64,000 nt of DNA from Pseudaminobacter sp040045035 (GCF_040045035.1 NZ_JBDZDS010000011.1:62001-126000), one strand, 5' to 3'; positions 8,307-17,267 are shown, counted from the stretch's first letter. Made by a program: numbers and translations. Notes: generated from the sequence alone by a model not told the origin.

Positions 8307-9491
8307 ATGAATATTGCAGCGGGGACGACCCGGGAGAGCCATCCGCCTTTCGACCACGCAAAGCTCGACCGGCTGATGGACGAGGCCGGCATCGACGTGC
8401 TGGTCGCGACTTCCAAGCACAATGTACAGTATCTGCTGGGCGGCTATAAATTCATCTTCTTCTCGGCCATGGATGCGATCGGCCACAGCCGCTATCTGCC
8501 GGTGCTGATCTATGAAAAGGGCCGGCCCGACCACGCCGCCTATATCGGCAACCGCCTGGAAGGTGGCGAGCACCACAACAATCCGTTCTGGACGCCGACG
8601 GTCGAGACCGCGACCTGGGGCTCGGTGGATGCGGCCACGCTGGCTGCCGCGCATCTGAAGAAGATCGGCAGGCAAGGCGCGCGCATCGGCATCGAGCCGG
8701 CCTTCCTGCCCTCGGACGCGCATGGCGTGCTGGCGCAGGCACTGGGCAACGAAAGGCTGGTGGACGCCACCGGCACGCTGGAGCGGTTGCGCGCGATCAA
8801 GACGCCGCAGGAACTCGACCTGCTACGCCAGGCCTCCGAGCTCATCACCGACGCGATGCTGGCGGTGTTTTCCGGCCAGCGCGCGGGTGCGAGCAAACGC
8901 GAAATCGTGGAAGCGCTACGCCGCGAGGAAACCGATCGCGGGCTGCAGTTCGAGTATTGCCTGATCGCCATCGGTGCCAGCCACAACCGGGCGATCTCGC
9001 CGCAGAGCTGGAACAAGGGCGAGGTGCTGTCGCTCGATTCCGGCGGCAATTTTCACGGCTATATCGGCGATCTCTGCCGCATGGGCGTGATGGGCGAGCC
9101 GGACCAGGAGCTGAAGGATTTGCTGGCCCAGATCGACGCCGTTCAGCAGGCCGCCTTCGCGCACTGCCGGCCCGGCACCAAGGGCGGCGACATGATTGCG
9201 CATGCCGAAAGCGTGCTGAAGGCCTCGCCGGTGACCGCCTATACGGATTTCTTCGCGCACGGCATGGGGCTGATCGCCCATGAGGTGCCGTTCCTCATGA
9301 CCAACCACCCCGTGGCCTATGAGGGCGTCGATGCCGACAGGCCGCTCGAGCCCGGCATGGTGCTGTCGGTGGAGACGACGATGCTCCATCCCACACGCGG
9401 CTTCATCAAGCTGGAGGACACGGTGGCGATTACCGCAGACGGCCACGAGATGTTCGGCGAGCGCGGCCGCGGCTGGAATGTGGGAGCGTGA
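8307..9491 (+). CDS. M24-family metallopeptidase (aminopeptidase P / Xaa-Pro dipeptidase-like)
   Basis: 394-residue protein with an N-terminal creatinase-like domain (FDHAKLDRLMDEAGIDVLVATS) and a C-terminal pita-bread domain. Metal-ligand positions are visible in LSLDSGGNFHGYIGDLCRMG, FFAHGMGLIAHEVP, VLSVETTMLHP and FIKLEDTV. GGGGGGAGCG precedes the ATG. It lies between the phosphonate transporter and the divergent C-P lyase genes, behind its own operator-like palindrome, so it may be separately regulated. It could be a peptidase or a creatinase-type C-N hydrolase. Its link to phosphonates is only positional. Confidence 0.85.
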   Translation: MNIAAGTTRESHPPFDHAKLDRLMDEAGIDVLVATSKHNVQYLLGGYKFIFFSAMDAIGHSRYLPVLIYEKGRPDHAAYIGNRLEGGEHHNNPFWTPTVETATWGSVDAATLAAAHLKKIGRQGARIGIEPAFLPSDAHGVLAQALGNERLVDATGTLERLRAIKTPQELDLLRQASELITDAMLAVFSGQRAGASKREIVEALRREETDRGLQFEYCLIAIGASHNRAISPQSWNKGEVLSLDSGGNFHGYIGDLCRMGVMGEPDQELKDLLAQIDAVQQAAFAHCRPGTKGGDMIAHAESVLKASPVTAYTDFFAHGMGLIAHEVPFLMTNHPVAYEGVDADRPLEPGMVLSVETTMLHPTRGFIKLEDTVAITADGHEMFGERGRGWNVGA

Positions 9492-9514
9492 GGCGCGCTC
9501 CGGCGAACAGCCCC

Positions 9515-10132
9515 CTACCCGCCGTGCTTCTCCAAAAACGCCTCGGCCGAAAGCTCGCGGAAATCGTCGAGCGCGGTGCGCAGGCGCGCATGGTCCCAGT
9601 CCCACCAGGCAAGCGCCTGGTAACGCTCGGCGGTGCGGCGGTCGAAGCGCTCGCGGATCGGCTTGGCCGACACGCCGGCGACGATAGTGTAGGGCGCGAC
9701 GTCCTTGGTCACCACCGCGCCTGAACCCACGACGGCGCCATCGCCGATCGTGACGCCCGGCAGCACCGTGACGCCATGGCCGAGCCAGGTGTCGTGGCCG
9801 ATGCGCACGGCGTTGGAGCGCCGCCACTCGAAGAACTCTTCCTCATGGCCGGCATCCTCCCAATAGTCCGAGGCGCGGTAGGTGAAGTGGTGCAGGGTCG
9901 GCCGCCAGGTCGGGTGGTTGGTGGCGTTGATACGCACGGCCGCCGCGATGTTGGAGAACTTGCCGATCTCGGCGCACCAGACGCCGCAATCCTGCATGAC
10001 GTAGGAATAATCGCCGAGCGTGCTCTCGTGCACGCGGCTGCGGTCGGCGATCTCGGTGTAGCGACCAAGCGTCGACTGGCTGACTTCCGCCGTCGGATGG
10101 ACCAGCGGCTGTTCCGATAGTTTTGTCGTCAT
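9515..10132 (-). CDS. Phosphonate-metabolism-associated hexapeptide-repeat acetyltransferase
   Basis: 205-residue left-handed beta-helix acyltransferase. Hexapeptide turns are visible (STLGRYTEIADRSRVHESTL, then IGHDTWLGHGVTVLPGVTIG and GAVVGSGAVVTKDVAPYTIV). It belongs to the xenobiotic/chloramphenicol-acetyltransferase-like group that recurs in C-P lyase operons of alphaproteobacteria. It is the last gene of phnGHIJKL and overlaps phnL by 4 bases (ATGA), which fixes the ATG at 10132 against a longer open frame. The acyl acceptor is unknown. Aminoalkylphosphonate acetylation is plausible by analogy with PhnO, which is unrelated in fold. Confidence 0.88.
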   Translation of the reverse strand: MTTKLSEQPLVHPTAEVSQSTLGRYTEIADRSRVHESTLGDYSYVMQDCGVWCAEIGKFSNIAAAVRINATNHPTWRPTLHHFTYRASDYWEDAGHEEEFFEWRRSNAVRIGHDTWLGHGVTVLPGVTIGDGAVVGSGAVVTKDVAPYTIVAGVSAKPIRERFDRRTAERYQALAWWDWDHARLRTALDDFRELSAEAFLEKHGG

Positions 10133-10836
10133 GCCGCGATCCTTTCCGGTGCGAACTTCGTCACGTCGATGATGCGGTCGGCGACCGCATCGCGCACGTC
10201 CTGGTCGTGGAAGATGCCGAGCAGCGCCACGCCCTCCCGCTTCTTCTGCGCGATCATGCCGACGACGACCTCGCGGTTGACGGCGTCGAGCGAGGCGGTC
10301 GGCTCGTCGAGCAGCAGGATGGGATGGCTGGTGATGAAGCCGCGCGCGATGTTGACGCGCTGCTGCTCGCCGCCGGAGAAGGTTGCCGGTGGAAGCAGCC
10401 ACAGCCTTTCGGGCAGGTTGAGGCGCGACAGCAGCTCGCGCGCCTTTTCGCGCGCCGGCTCCCTGCCCTCGCCCAGCGCCACCAGCGGCTCCGCGACCAC
10501 GTCGAGCGCGGAGACGCGCGGCACGGTGCGCAGGAACTGGCTGACATAGCCGATGGTATCGCGGCGGATGGCGAGCACGGTGCGCGGGCTGGCCGAGGCG
10601 AGATCGACGAGCTGGCCGCCATGGTTGGCGATGATCTGGCCCTCATCCACGGCATAGTTGCCGTAGAGCATTTTCAGGATCGAGCTTTTGCCCGCGCCCG
10701 AGGGCCCGCCCAGCACCGCGCATTCGCCGGCAGTCAGCGAAAACGAGACATCGGCCACCACCGGCAGCTTGATGCCGTCGCGCAGGTGCATGGTGAAGCT
10801 TTTGGCGACTGCGGAAACGACGAGAGGCGTGGCCAT
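10129..10836 (-). CDS. phnL: C-P lyase complex ABC-type protein PhnL
   Basis: ABC ATPase-like subunit of 235 residues associated with the C-P lyase core, not a transporter. Walker A (GGPSGAGKSS), signature FSGGEQQRVNIARG and Walker B (ILLLDEPTASLD) are present. The N-terminal segment MATPLVVSAVAKSFTMHLRD and the YVSQFLRTVPRVSALDVV stretch are PhnL-typical. It lies two bases downstream of phnK and overlaps the acetyltransferase by four. Established family role: works with PhnK on the PhnGHIJ core in ribosyl-phosphonate chemistry. Confidence 0.95.
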   Translation of the reverse strand: MATPLVVSAVAKSFTMHLRDGIKLPVVADVSFSLTAGECAVLGGPSGAGKSSILKMLYGNYAVDEGQIIANHGGQLVDLASASPRTVLAIRRDTIGYVSQFLRTVPRVSALDVVAEPLVALGEGREPAREKARELLSRLNLPERLWLLPPATFSGGEQQRVNIARGFITSHPILLLDEPTASLDAVNREVVVGMIAQKKREGVALLGIFHDQDVRDAVADRIIDVTKFAPERIAA

Positions 10837-10838
10837 GG

Positions 10839-11615
10839 TTACACCTGCAAAATGGAGGAAACGAGAAGCTGGGTGTAGGGCGCGCGCGGATCGTCGAGCA
10901 CGCGGTCGGTGAGGCCGGCTTCGACGACATGGCCGTCCTTCATCACCATCATGCGCTGGGAGAGCAGGCGCGCGACGGCGAGGTCGTGCGTCACGACGAT
11001 GGCCGCGAGGCCGAGATCGGTGACGAGGCCGCGCAGCAGGTCGAGCAGCCGCGCCTGAACCGACACGTCGAGACCGCCGGTGGGCTCGTCCATGAAGACG
11101 AGACGCGGGCCGGTGACGAGGTTGCGCGCGATCTGCAGGCGTTGGCGCATGCCGCCCGAGAAGGAGCGCGGCTCGTCGTCGATGCGGTCCTCGCCGATCT
11201 CGACGCGGGAGAGCCAGTCGATCGCGGTCGAACGGATATTGCCGTAGTGGCGGTCGCCGATGGCCATCAGCCGCTCGCCGACATTGGCGCCGGCCGAGAC
11301 GGTCATGCGCAGGCCATCGGCCGGGTTCTGGTGCACAAAACCCCAGTCGGTGCGCATGAGGAAGCGGCGTTCCGCCTCGCTCATGCGGTAGAGGTCGCGC
11401 CAGCTGCCATCGCGCATGCGATAGCTGACGCCGCCCGAGCTTGGCGTCAGTCGGGTCGACAGGCAGTTGAGCAACGTGGTCTTGCCCGAGCCGGATTCGC
11501 CGACCACGGCCAGGACCTCGCCCGGCCAGAGGTCGAAGGTGACCTCCTCGCAGCCCAGCCGCGCGCCGTAATATTTGGACAGCGCGTTGACGCGCAGAAG
11601 CGGTTCGTCGGTCAT
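10839..11615 (-). CDS. phnK: C-P lyase complex ABC-type protein PhnK
   Basis: ABC-family subunit of 258 residues that docks on PhnJ in the C-P lyase core. Walker A (GESGSGKTTLLNCL), signature FSGGMRQRLQIARN and Walker B (LVFMDEPTGGLD) are clear, and the segment MRTDWGFVHQNPADGLRM is PhnK-typical. The start at 11615 overlaps the phnJ stop by 4 bases (ATGA). A longer open frame upstream is only the phnJ coding region read out of frame. The C-terminus ends two bases before phnL. Confidence 0.95.
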   Translation of the reverse strand: MTDEPLLRVNALSKYYGARLGCEEVTFDLWPGEVLAVVGESGSGKTTLLNCLSTRLTPSSGGVSYRMRDGSWRDLYRMSEAERRFLMRTDWGFVHQNPADGLRMTVSAGANVGERLMAIGDRHYGNIRSTAIDWLSRVEIGEDRIDDEPRSFSGGMRQRLQIARNLVTGPRLVFMDEPTGGLDVSVQARLLDLLRGLVTDLGLAAIVVTHDLAVARLLSQRMMVMKDGHVVEAGLTDRVLDDPRAPYTQLLVSSILQV

Positions 11616-12505
11616 TCGGCAGGCTCCATGGCTTCGGGGGCGAGATGGCCGCGATGGCCTTCCGCCTGACGCTTTTCGCAGTGGTCGGTGTCGGAGCAGA
11701 CGAACATGTGTCCGCCCTTGTCGTCGAGGATCACCTCGTCGAGGTAAACCTGCTCGGCCCCGCACAGCGCGCAGGGCTGGTCAAAAGTCTGGATCTCGAA
11801 AGGATGGTCCTCGAAGTCCAGGCTGACCACTTCGGTGAAGGGCGGAATGGCGTAGATGCGCTTTTCGCGGCCCGCGCCGAACAGCTGCAGCGCCGGCGAC
11901 ATGTGCATCTTGGGATTGTCGAATTTCGGCGTCGGCGACGGATCCATCACATAGCGCCCCTCGACCTTGACCGGATAGGCATAGGTGGTGGCGATGCGGC
12001 CGTGCTTGGCGATGTCCTCGTAGAGCTTCACATGCATGAGGCCGTATTCCTCGAGCGCATGCATCTTGCGAGTCTCGGTCTCGCGCGGCTCGAGATAACG
12101 CAGCGGCTCGGGGATCGGCACCTGGTAGACCAGCGTCTGCCCCGCCTGCAGCGGATATTCGGGAATGCGGTGGCGGGTCTGGATGATGGTGGCCTTGGCC
12201 GTCTCGGTGGTGACGGCGACGTCGGCGACCTTCTTAAAGAAGGCGCGGATGGAGACCGCATTGGTGGTGTCGTCGGCGCCCTGGTCGATGACCTTCAGCA
12301 CATCGTCCGGGCCGATGATGGAAGCGGTGATCTGGACGCCACCGGTGCCCCAGCCATAGGGCATGGGCATTTCGCGACTGGCGAAAGGCACCTGGTAGCC
12401 GGGAATGGCGATGCCCTTCAGGATGGCGCGGCGGATCATCCGCTTGGTCTGCTCATCCAGATAGGCGAAGTTGTAGGTTGCGATATCCGTTGGCTGCATG
12501 GTCAT
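11612..12505 (-). CDS. phnJ: C-P lyase PhnJ (alpha-D-ribose 1-methylphosphonate 5-phosphate lyase)
   Basis: Radical-SAM-type catalytic subunit that cleaves the carbon-phosphorus bond, 297 residues. The four-cysteine C-terminal motif has exactly the spacing known for PhnJ: C-x2-C (CALC), x21, C-x5-C (CSDTDHC). The N-terminus (TYNFAYLDEQTKRMIRRAIL) is the family start. The ATG at 12505 overlaps the phnI stop (ATGA); the ATG two codons later (12499) is equally possible. It sits fourth in phnGHIJKL. Confidence 0.97.
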   Translation of the reverse strand: MTMQPTDIATYNFAYLDEQTKRMIRRAILKGIAIPGYQVPFASREMPMPYGWGTGGVQITASIIGPDDVLKVIDQGADDTTNAVSIRAFFKKVADVAVTTETAKATIIQTRHRIPEYPLQAGQTLVYQVPIPEPLRYLEPRETETRKMHALEEYGLMHVKLYEDIAKHGRIATTYAYPVKVEGRYVMDPSPTPKFDNPKMHMSPALQLFGAGREKRIYAIPPFTEVVSLDFEDHPFEIQTFDQPCALCGAEQVYLDEVILDDKGGHMFVCSDTDHCEKRQAEGHRGHLAPEAMEPAE

Positions 12506-13605
12506 TCTGCCGCTTCCTGCTGTTCGAACTGGTTTTCGCGCGCATCGTGTTCGGCGCGCATGCGGCGGATGAGGTCGAGTTCCGCCTGGAAGTCGACATA
12601 GTGCGGCAGCTTCAGGTGCTCGACGAAGCCGGTGGCCTGGACGTTGTCGGAATGCGAGATGACGAATTCCTCGTCTTGGGCAGGCGCAACGACATCCTCG
12701 CCGAATTCGCGGGCGCGGAGGGCACGGTCGCACAGCGACATCGACATGGCCTTGCGCTCGGACTGGCCGAAAACGAGCCCGTAGCCGCGCGTGAACTGCG
12801 GCGGCACCTTTGCCGAACCCTTGAACTGGGTGACCATCTGGCACTCGGTGACGCGGATGCGGCCGAGCGGTACGGCAAAGGGCAGTTCCGGCACGTCCAG
12901 CTCCAGCTCCACCTCGCCGATGCGGATCTCACCGACGAAGGGGTGGTTGCGGCCATAGCCGCGCTGCGTGGAATAGCCGAGCGCGAGCAGAAAACCTTCG
13001 TCGCCGCGGGCCAGTGCCTGCAGGCGCAGGTCGCGCTCGATGGGGAAGTCCAGCGGCTCGCGCGTCAGGTCGCCGGTGACGTGATCCAGCGGCATGTCGC
13101 CATCGCCTTCGATTAGGCCCTCATGCGCCAGGATTTCCGAAACGCGCGGCATCCGCCCAGCTTCGGCGTCGCGCTGTTCGGGCTCATCGACCGGCGAGCC
13201 GGCAGCGATCTCGGGGTCGAGCAGGCGGTGGGTGTAGTCGAAGGTGGGGCCGAGCAGCTGGCCGCCCGGCAGGTCCTTATAGGTTGCAGAAACGCGACGC
13301 TCGACCAGCATGGCGCCGGTGTCGATGGCGTTGGTGTAGCCGAAGCGCGGCAGCGTGGTGCGATAGGCGCGCACCAGGAATACCGCCTCGATCAGGTCGC
13401 CGCGCGACTGGGCAATGGCGAGCGCGGCCAGCTCACGATCATAGAGCGACCCTTCAGCCATGACGCGATCGACACCGAGCGCGAGCTGTTCCACGATCTG
13501 GTCGATGCGCAGCGCCGGCACCAAACGGTCGCCGCGGCGACGGTCGGCAAGCAGCTTGTGCGCGTTGGAAATGGCGGCATCGCCGCCTTTGACGGCCACA
13601 TACAT
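12502..13605 (-). CDS. phnI: C-P lyase core subunit PhnI (nucleosidase)
   Basis: 367-residue PhnI, which with PhnG, H and L displaces adenine from ATP to make the ribose triphosphate phosphonate. The N-terminus MYVAVKGGDAAISNAHKLLA and the internal RAYRTTLPRFGYTN and QLLGPTFDYTHRLLDPE stretches are hallmark PhnI sequence. Starts three bases after the phnH stop and overlaps phnJ by 4 bases. Length equals the usual ~355-370. Confidence 0.96.
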   Translation of the reverse strand: MYVAVKGGDAAISNAHKLLADRRRGDRLVPALRIDQIVEQLALGVDRVMAEGSLYDRELAALAIAQSRGDLIEAVFLVRAYRTTLPRFGYTNAIDTGAMLVERRVSATYKDLPGGQLLGPTFDYTHRLLDPEIAAGSPVDEPEQRDAEAGRMPRVSEILAHEGLIEGDGDMPLDHVTGDLTREPLDFPIERDLRLQALARGDEGFLLALGYSTQRGYGRNHPFVGEIRIGEVELELDVPELPFAVPLGRIRVTECQMVTQFKGSAKVPPQFTRGYGLVFGQSERKAMSMSLCDRALRAREFGEDVVAPAQDEEFVISHSDNVQATGFVEHLKLPHYVDFQAELDLIRRMRAEHDARENQFEQQEAAE

Positions 13606-13608
13606 GGG

Positions 13609-14217
13609 TCAGGCCTCCGTGGTCTTGATGCGCGTGGTGCGCGGCAGGCAGGCCACCCCTTCGGGTGCGGCCAGTATGACGTCGACGCCACGCGGGAAGC
13701 GGGCGCGGTTCTGCTTCCACTGCTCGACAAAGTGGCGCGGCAGGGAAACGGGCGCGAAAGCGAGCAACGTTTCGATGCCGGGGCCTTCGAGGTGAAGCGT
13801 CTCGCCACCCGAAAGGCTGGGCACCTGGAGGATGAGCGTGGTGGAGCGGTCGGGATATTCCTGCGACCCTTGCGCGAAATTCTCGAGCGCGATGAGCTCA
13901 GCCGGGCCCGAGACGATGGCGAAATGCGCGTCGGCCGGAGCGTGGGCCAGCGGCGCGCCGGTGTGGAAGCCGAGCCAGTGCCTGGCAGCGGGCGATGCCT
14001 GCAGGGCCGGATCGAGCCAGAGCGGCGTGTCGGCGTCGCAAAGCGACAGCGCAACGGCAGCCGCGACCGGCGAAAGCGGCGCGGGCGGAGCGGTGAGCTC
14101 GCCGCAGGGCTGGATGGTGCCGGGGCGCGCCATAGCGTCCATGACGGCGCGGAACATCGTCTGCGCGTCGAAGACCGGATTGGCGAAGCCGCCGTCTATT
14201 GCCTCAATTTGCATCAA
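13609..14217 (-). CDS. phnH: C-P lyase core subunit PhnH
   Basis: 202-residue PhnH, a structural subunit of the PhnGHIJ core. The N-terminal GGFANPVFDAQTMFRAVMDA and MARPGTIQPCG segments and the C-terminal RGVDVILAAPEGVACLPRTT are family hallmarks. The ATG at 14217 overlaps the phnG stop by four bases; a second ATG follows immediately. Same operon and direction as its neighbours. Confidence 0.95.
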   Translation of the reverse strand: MMQIEAIDGGFANPVFDAQTMFRAVMDAMARPGTIQPCGELTAPPAPLSPVAAAVALSLCDADTPLWLDPALQASPAARHWLGFHTGAPLAHAPADAHFAIVSGPAELIALENFAQGSQEYPDRSTTLILQVPSLSGGETLHLEGPGIETLLAFAPVSLPRHFVEQWKQNRARFPRGVDVILAAPEGVACLPRTTRIKTTEA

Positions 14218-14684
14218 TCCTCTCCGCGTACCATGGTGAAGAAGTCGACCTTGGTCGCCGCCGCCTCGGCGTGGCGACGTTCATCGGCTTCGGCTTGAGC
14301 CGCCTGCAGCGGCGCGATGATCTTGGTTTCGATGTCGTTGCGGCGCGACGTGTCCTGCCAGAGCGCATCGGCTATGGCCGAAAGCAGCGCCTTTTCCTTG
14401 TCGCGGCCGAGCGCATAGGCATGGCCCACGGCGCCGCCCTCCACCCGCACCGTGGCGCGGGTGACGGTCGCCTCGCCGAAGTTGAACGGCGCACCGCCGC
14501 CGCCGATCCGCCCGCGCACCGTGACGAGCCCGGTTTCTGGTCCGCGCAGCCGCTGCGCATCGCGCGGCAGGCCGGATGCGTCCCACAGCGCCTTCAGCGT
14601 TTCGCCCGGCGCGTCGGCAAGCGCGGCCATCGCCGCCTTGCGCGCCAGCGCCTCTTCCTTTTCGTGCCGCCTATCGGTCTTCAT
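14214..14684 (-). CDS. phnG: C-P lyase core subunit PhnG
   Basis: 156-residue PhnG, first gene of the C-P lyase operon. Family sequence is visible in LKALWDASGLPRDAQRLRGPETGLVTV and GGGGAPFNFGEATVTRATVR. The ATG at 14684 (MKTDRRHEKEEALARKAAM) is preferred over an open frame to 14729, because the latter would run into the predicted transcript start. A promoter at 14738-14765 and operator-like repeat at 14710-14729 lie just upstream, facing divergent phnF. Confidence 0.94.
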   Translation of the reverse strand: MKTDRRHEKEEALARKAAMAALADAPGETLKALWDASGLPRDAQRLRGPETGLVTVRGRIGGGGAPFNFGEATVTRATVRVEGGAVGHAYALGRDKEKALLSAIADALWQDTSRRNDIETKIIAPLQAAQAEADERRHAEAAATKVDFFTMVRGED

Positions 14685-14709
14685 GGCCGCTCCATTGACT
14701 TCCGTAGAT

Positions 14710-14729
14710 TTGTCTATTGCTCTATACAA
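14710..14729. promoter_or_regulatory. Candidate PhnF operator
   Basis: TTGTCTATTGCTCTATACAA is an imperfect inverted repeat (TTGTnTAnnGCnnTAnACAA) in the A+T-rich phnG-phnF gap. It overlaps the predicted transcription start of phnG, as a repressor site would. GntR/UTRA regulators bind such TATA-containing palindromes. Binding by PhnF is inference from position. Confidence 0.55.
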
Positions 14730-14737
14730 CAGAACAA

Positions 14738-14765
14738 ATTATACTCCCTTTCTAATTGCTGTCCA
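14738..14765 (-). promoter_or_regulatory. Sigma-70-type promoter for the phnGHIJKL operon
   Basis: Read on the minus strand, TGGACA (14765-14760) and a consensus TATAAT (14743-14738) are separated by 16 bases. Initiation would fall near 14731, giving a leader of about 47 bases that begins within the candidate operator. Confidence 0.65.
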
Positions 14766-14792
14766 TGACGGCTGGATGACGGAGCGGGCAAA

Positions 14793-15536
14793 ATGGAGCA
14801 CACCGGCGAAGACCAGATGGAACGCCGCAGCGGCGTGGCGCTGTGGCGGCAGGTGGCCGACCGCATCCGGCTGGGCATCAGCAACGGAACGCTGGGAGAA
14901 GGCGGCAGGCTGCCGCCGGAAATCACGCTGTCGCAGCAATTCGGCGTGAACCGCCACACGGTGCGGGCGGCGATCTCGGCGCTGGTGCAGGAAGGTGTGC
15001 TGCGTGCCGAGCAGGGGCGCGGCACGTTTGTCGAAAGTCGCAAGCGGCTGGCCTATCCGATCAGCGCGCGCACCCGCTTTTCCACCGGGCTGAAGGACCA
15101 GACCCGGGCGCGCAAGGTGATCTCGCTTGCCCACGCGATCGAGCCGGCGGCGGGGCGCGTCGCCGAGGCCTTGCAACTGGAGCCGGGCGCGCCGGTGCTG
15201 CGGCTAGAGACGGTGAGCGAGGCCGACGGCCGGCGCGTCTCACGCGGCACGAGCTGGTTCGACGCCACCCGTTTTCCGGGCTTCGCCGAGATATTTGCCG
15301 AGACCGGTTCGGTGACGGCGAGCTTCGCCCGCTTCGGCGTGGACGATTATGTTCGCCGCTCGACGCTGGTATCGGCGCGGCATGCGGATGCCGACGACCT
15401 CGACACCCTGAAACTGTCGCCCGGCGCCATCGTGCTGGTGGCAGTGGCTATCAATGACGATCTCGGCGGTCGGCCGATCCAGTTCGCCGAGACGCATTTT
15501 GCCGCCGATCTGGTGGAGCTGACGATCGAGACGTAG
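14793..15536 (+). CDS. phnF: Phosphonate metabolism transcriptional regulator PhnF (GntR/HutC family)
   Basis: 247-residue regulator. An N-terminal wHTH (LSQQFGVNRHTVRAAISALV, then RAEQGRGTFVE) is followed by a UTRA ligand-binding domain from about residue 90 (ALQLEPGAPVLRLETVSEADGR, FAEIFAETGSVTASFARFGV). Divergent from phnG with a 108-base intergenic region carrying promoter and inverted repeat, the standard arrangement for local autoregulation. Expected to repress the C-P lyase operon in the absence of phosphonate; the effector is not known. Confidence 0.92.
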   Translation: MEHTGEDQMERRSGVALWRQVADRIRLGISNGTLGEGGRLPPEITLSQQFGVNRHTVRAAISALVQEGVLRAEQGRGTFVESRKRLAYPISARTRFSTGLKDQTRARKVISLAHAIEPAAGRVAEALQLEPGAPVLRLETVSEADGRRVSRGTSWFDATRFPGFAEIFAETGSVTASFARFGVDDYVRRSTLVSARHADADDLDTLKLSPGAIVLVAVAINDDLGGRPIQFAETHFAADLVELTIET

Positions 15537-15639
15537 GGATGGTCCTGGCCCGCAGTTATCCGAGCCGCGACGAATTGCGAGGTCTCGGCTCAAATCTCCG
15601 CAGGTCACGCAAGGCATTAGTCGCACGACGGTCGAGGCC

Positions 15640-15817
15640 TGGATCCCCGGAGCCTCCGCACTTCGCTGCGCTCGTGCTTCGGCCCGAGGATGACGGATTG
15701 CTTTTTTGCTCCGCGCCAATCTCCGACGCTGGCGATTGGCACTGCCCTCTCCACCGTCATCCTCGGGCCCCGAGCGCGAGCGTAGCGAGCGGCCGAGGGG
15801 TTCCGGGGACCCATGCC
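15640..15817. repeat. Pair of inverted palindromic repeat arms (RIME/REP-like), locus 2
   Basis: The 328-base gap between phnF and hemN holds one arm at 15640-15696 (TGGATCCCCGGAGCCTCC, ending in CCGAGGATGACGG) and an oppositely oriented arm at 15754-15817 (CCGTCATCCTCGGGCCCCGA, ending in GGGGACCCATGCC). Relative to locus 1 the order of the arms is reversed. The two flanking genes converge here, so the pair could also act as a bidirectional terminator. No gene is seen in the gap. Confidence 0.8.
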
Positions 15818-15864
15818 TCGATGGTGACGAAGGCCGCTCCCAATCAGAAGAGCTCGCAGCCGCC

Positions 15865-17214
15865 TCACACCGCCACCGAATGCCGGGCGCCGTTGTTGCC
15901 GAGATAGGCGTCGAAGGCCGAGACCACCGCGCGCACCACCGGCCGGCCGCGGTCGGTGACGACAAAGCGGTCGCCGTCGCGCGCGATCAGGCCGTCCTCG
16001 TCCTGCGCCACCAGCCGGTCGGCAAGCTCGATCACCGGTGCTCCACTGGCGCCGAAGCTGCGGGCGAATTCCGACCGCGAGAAGAAGAAGTCGCACATCA
16101 GCCGCTCGATCACCCAGGCGCGCATGCGGTCTTCCACCGACAGCGCAAAGCCCTTCGCCACGGCAAGCCCGCATTCGGACACCAGCCGCTCGTACTCGCC
16201 GGTGGCCGTGTTGTTCTGGACATAGCCTTGGCTCAGCTTGCCGATGGCCGAGGCGCCGAAGCCGATAAGCGTGTCGAGGTCGTCGACCGTATAGCCCTGG
16301 AAATTGCGCCGTAGCCGGCCCTCGCGATGCGCCACCGCCATGGAGTCGGCCGGCTTGGCGAAGTGGTCGATGCCAATCGCCTGATAGCCGTGGCCCGCGA
16401 TGATTTCGGCGGCGCGGCTGGACTGCTCGAAACGCTCCATCACGCCCGGCAGTGCTGCCTCGTCGATCATGGTCTGGTGCTTGCGCATCCACGGCACATG
16501 GGCATAGCCGAACAGCGCGATGCGGTCCGGTTGGAGGGAAAGCGCCTGCTCCACCGTTGCCGCGACGCTGTCTGCCGTCTGATGCGGCAGGCCGTAGAGC
16601 AGGTCGAGATTGACCGACTGCGCGCCGCGTGCGCGAGCGGCATCCACCACCGCCGTGGTCTGCGCAAAACTCTGCTCGCGGTTGATCGCGGACTGCACCT
16701 TTGGGTCGAAATCCTGCACCCCGAGGCTGACGCGGGTCATGCCGATTTCGGCAAGCGCGTCGAAGCGCGCCTCGTCCATGTCGTTGGGGTCGATCTCGAC
16801 GCTGATCTCGGCATTTTCACGGAAGGCGAAGCCCGAGCGTAGCACGCCGTTCAGCGCGCGCATGTCGTCCGGCGTGAGCATGGTGGGCGAACCGCCGCCG
16901 AAATGAAGCGCGCCCACCTCGGCCCTGCCCGCCACAATCTCGGCCACAGTGGCGATCTCGCGATGCAGGAATTGCAGATATTTGGCCACCGGCTCGTAGC
17001 GGCGCGTCTGCTTGGTGTTGCAGGCGCAGAACCAGCACAGACGGTCGCAATAGGGAATGTGGACATAGAGCGAGAGCGCGGTGCCCGGCTCAATCGCGCC
17101 AAGCCATTCGCGGTAGGTGCCGGAAGTGACGCCCTCGTGGAAATGCGGCGCGGTGGGATAGCTGGTGTAGCGCGGAACGGGCGCTGCATGCTTGCGGATG
17201 AGGTCTGGCTGCAT
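15865..17214 (-). CDS. hemN: Oxygen-independent coproporphyrinogen III dehydrogenase HemN
   Basis: Radical SAM enzyme of anaerobic heme synthesis, 449 residues. The cluster motif CDRLCWFCAC (C-x3-C-x2-C-x-C) sits near residue 60 after YVHIPY, and the SAM-binding GGGSPTMLTPDDM and the N-terminal PRYTSYPTAPHF mark true HemN rather than HemW. It lies downstream of tamB on the same strand, but two GC-rich hairpins and its own FNR/FixK box (17268-17281) suggest a separate oxygen-controlled transcript. Confidence 0.93.
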   Translation of the reverse strand: MQPDLIRKHAAPVPRYTSYPTAPHFHEGVTSGTYREWLGAIEPGTALSLYVHIPYCDRLCWFCACNTKQTRRYEPVAKYLQFLHREIATVAEIVAGRAEVGALHFGGGSPTMLTPDDMRALNGVLRSGFAFRENAEISVEIDPNDMDEARFDALAEIGMTRVSLGVQDFDPKVQSAINREQSFAQTTAVVDAARARGAQSVNLDLLYGLPHQTADSVAATVEQALSLQPDRIALFGYAHVPWMRKHQTMIDEAALPGVMERFEQSSRAAEIIAGHGYQAIGIDHFAKPADSMAVAHREGRLRRNFQGYTVDDLDTLIGFGASAIGKLSQGYVQNNTATGEYERLVSECGLAVAKGFALSVEDRMRAWVIERLMCDFFFSRSEFARSFGASGAPVIELADRLVAQDEDGLIARDGDRFVVTDRGRPVVRAVVSAFDAYLGNNGARHSVAV

Positions 17215-17267
17215 CGGTCGGGCTCCGTAAAACTCCGACAGACATAGAGGCGGCCATCGCGGCGTCG

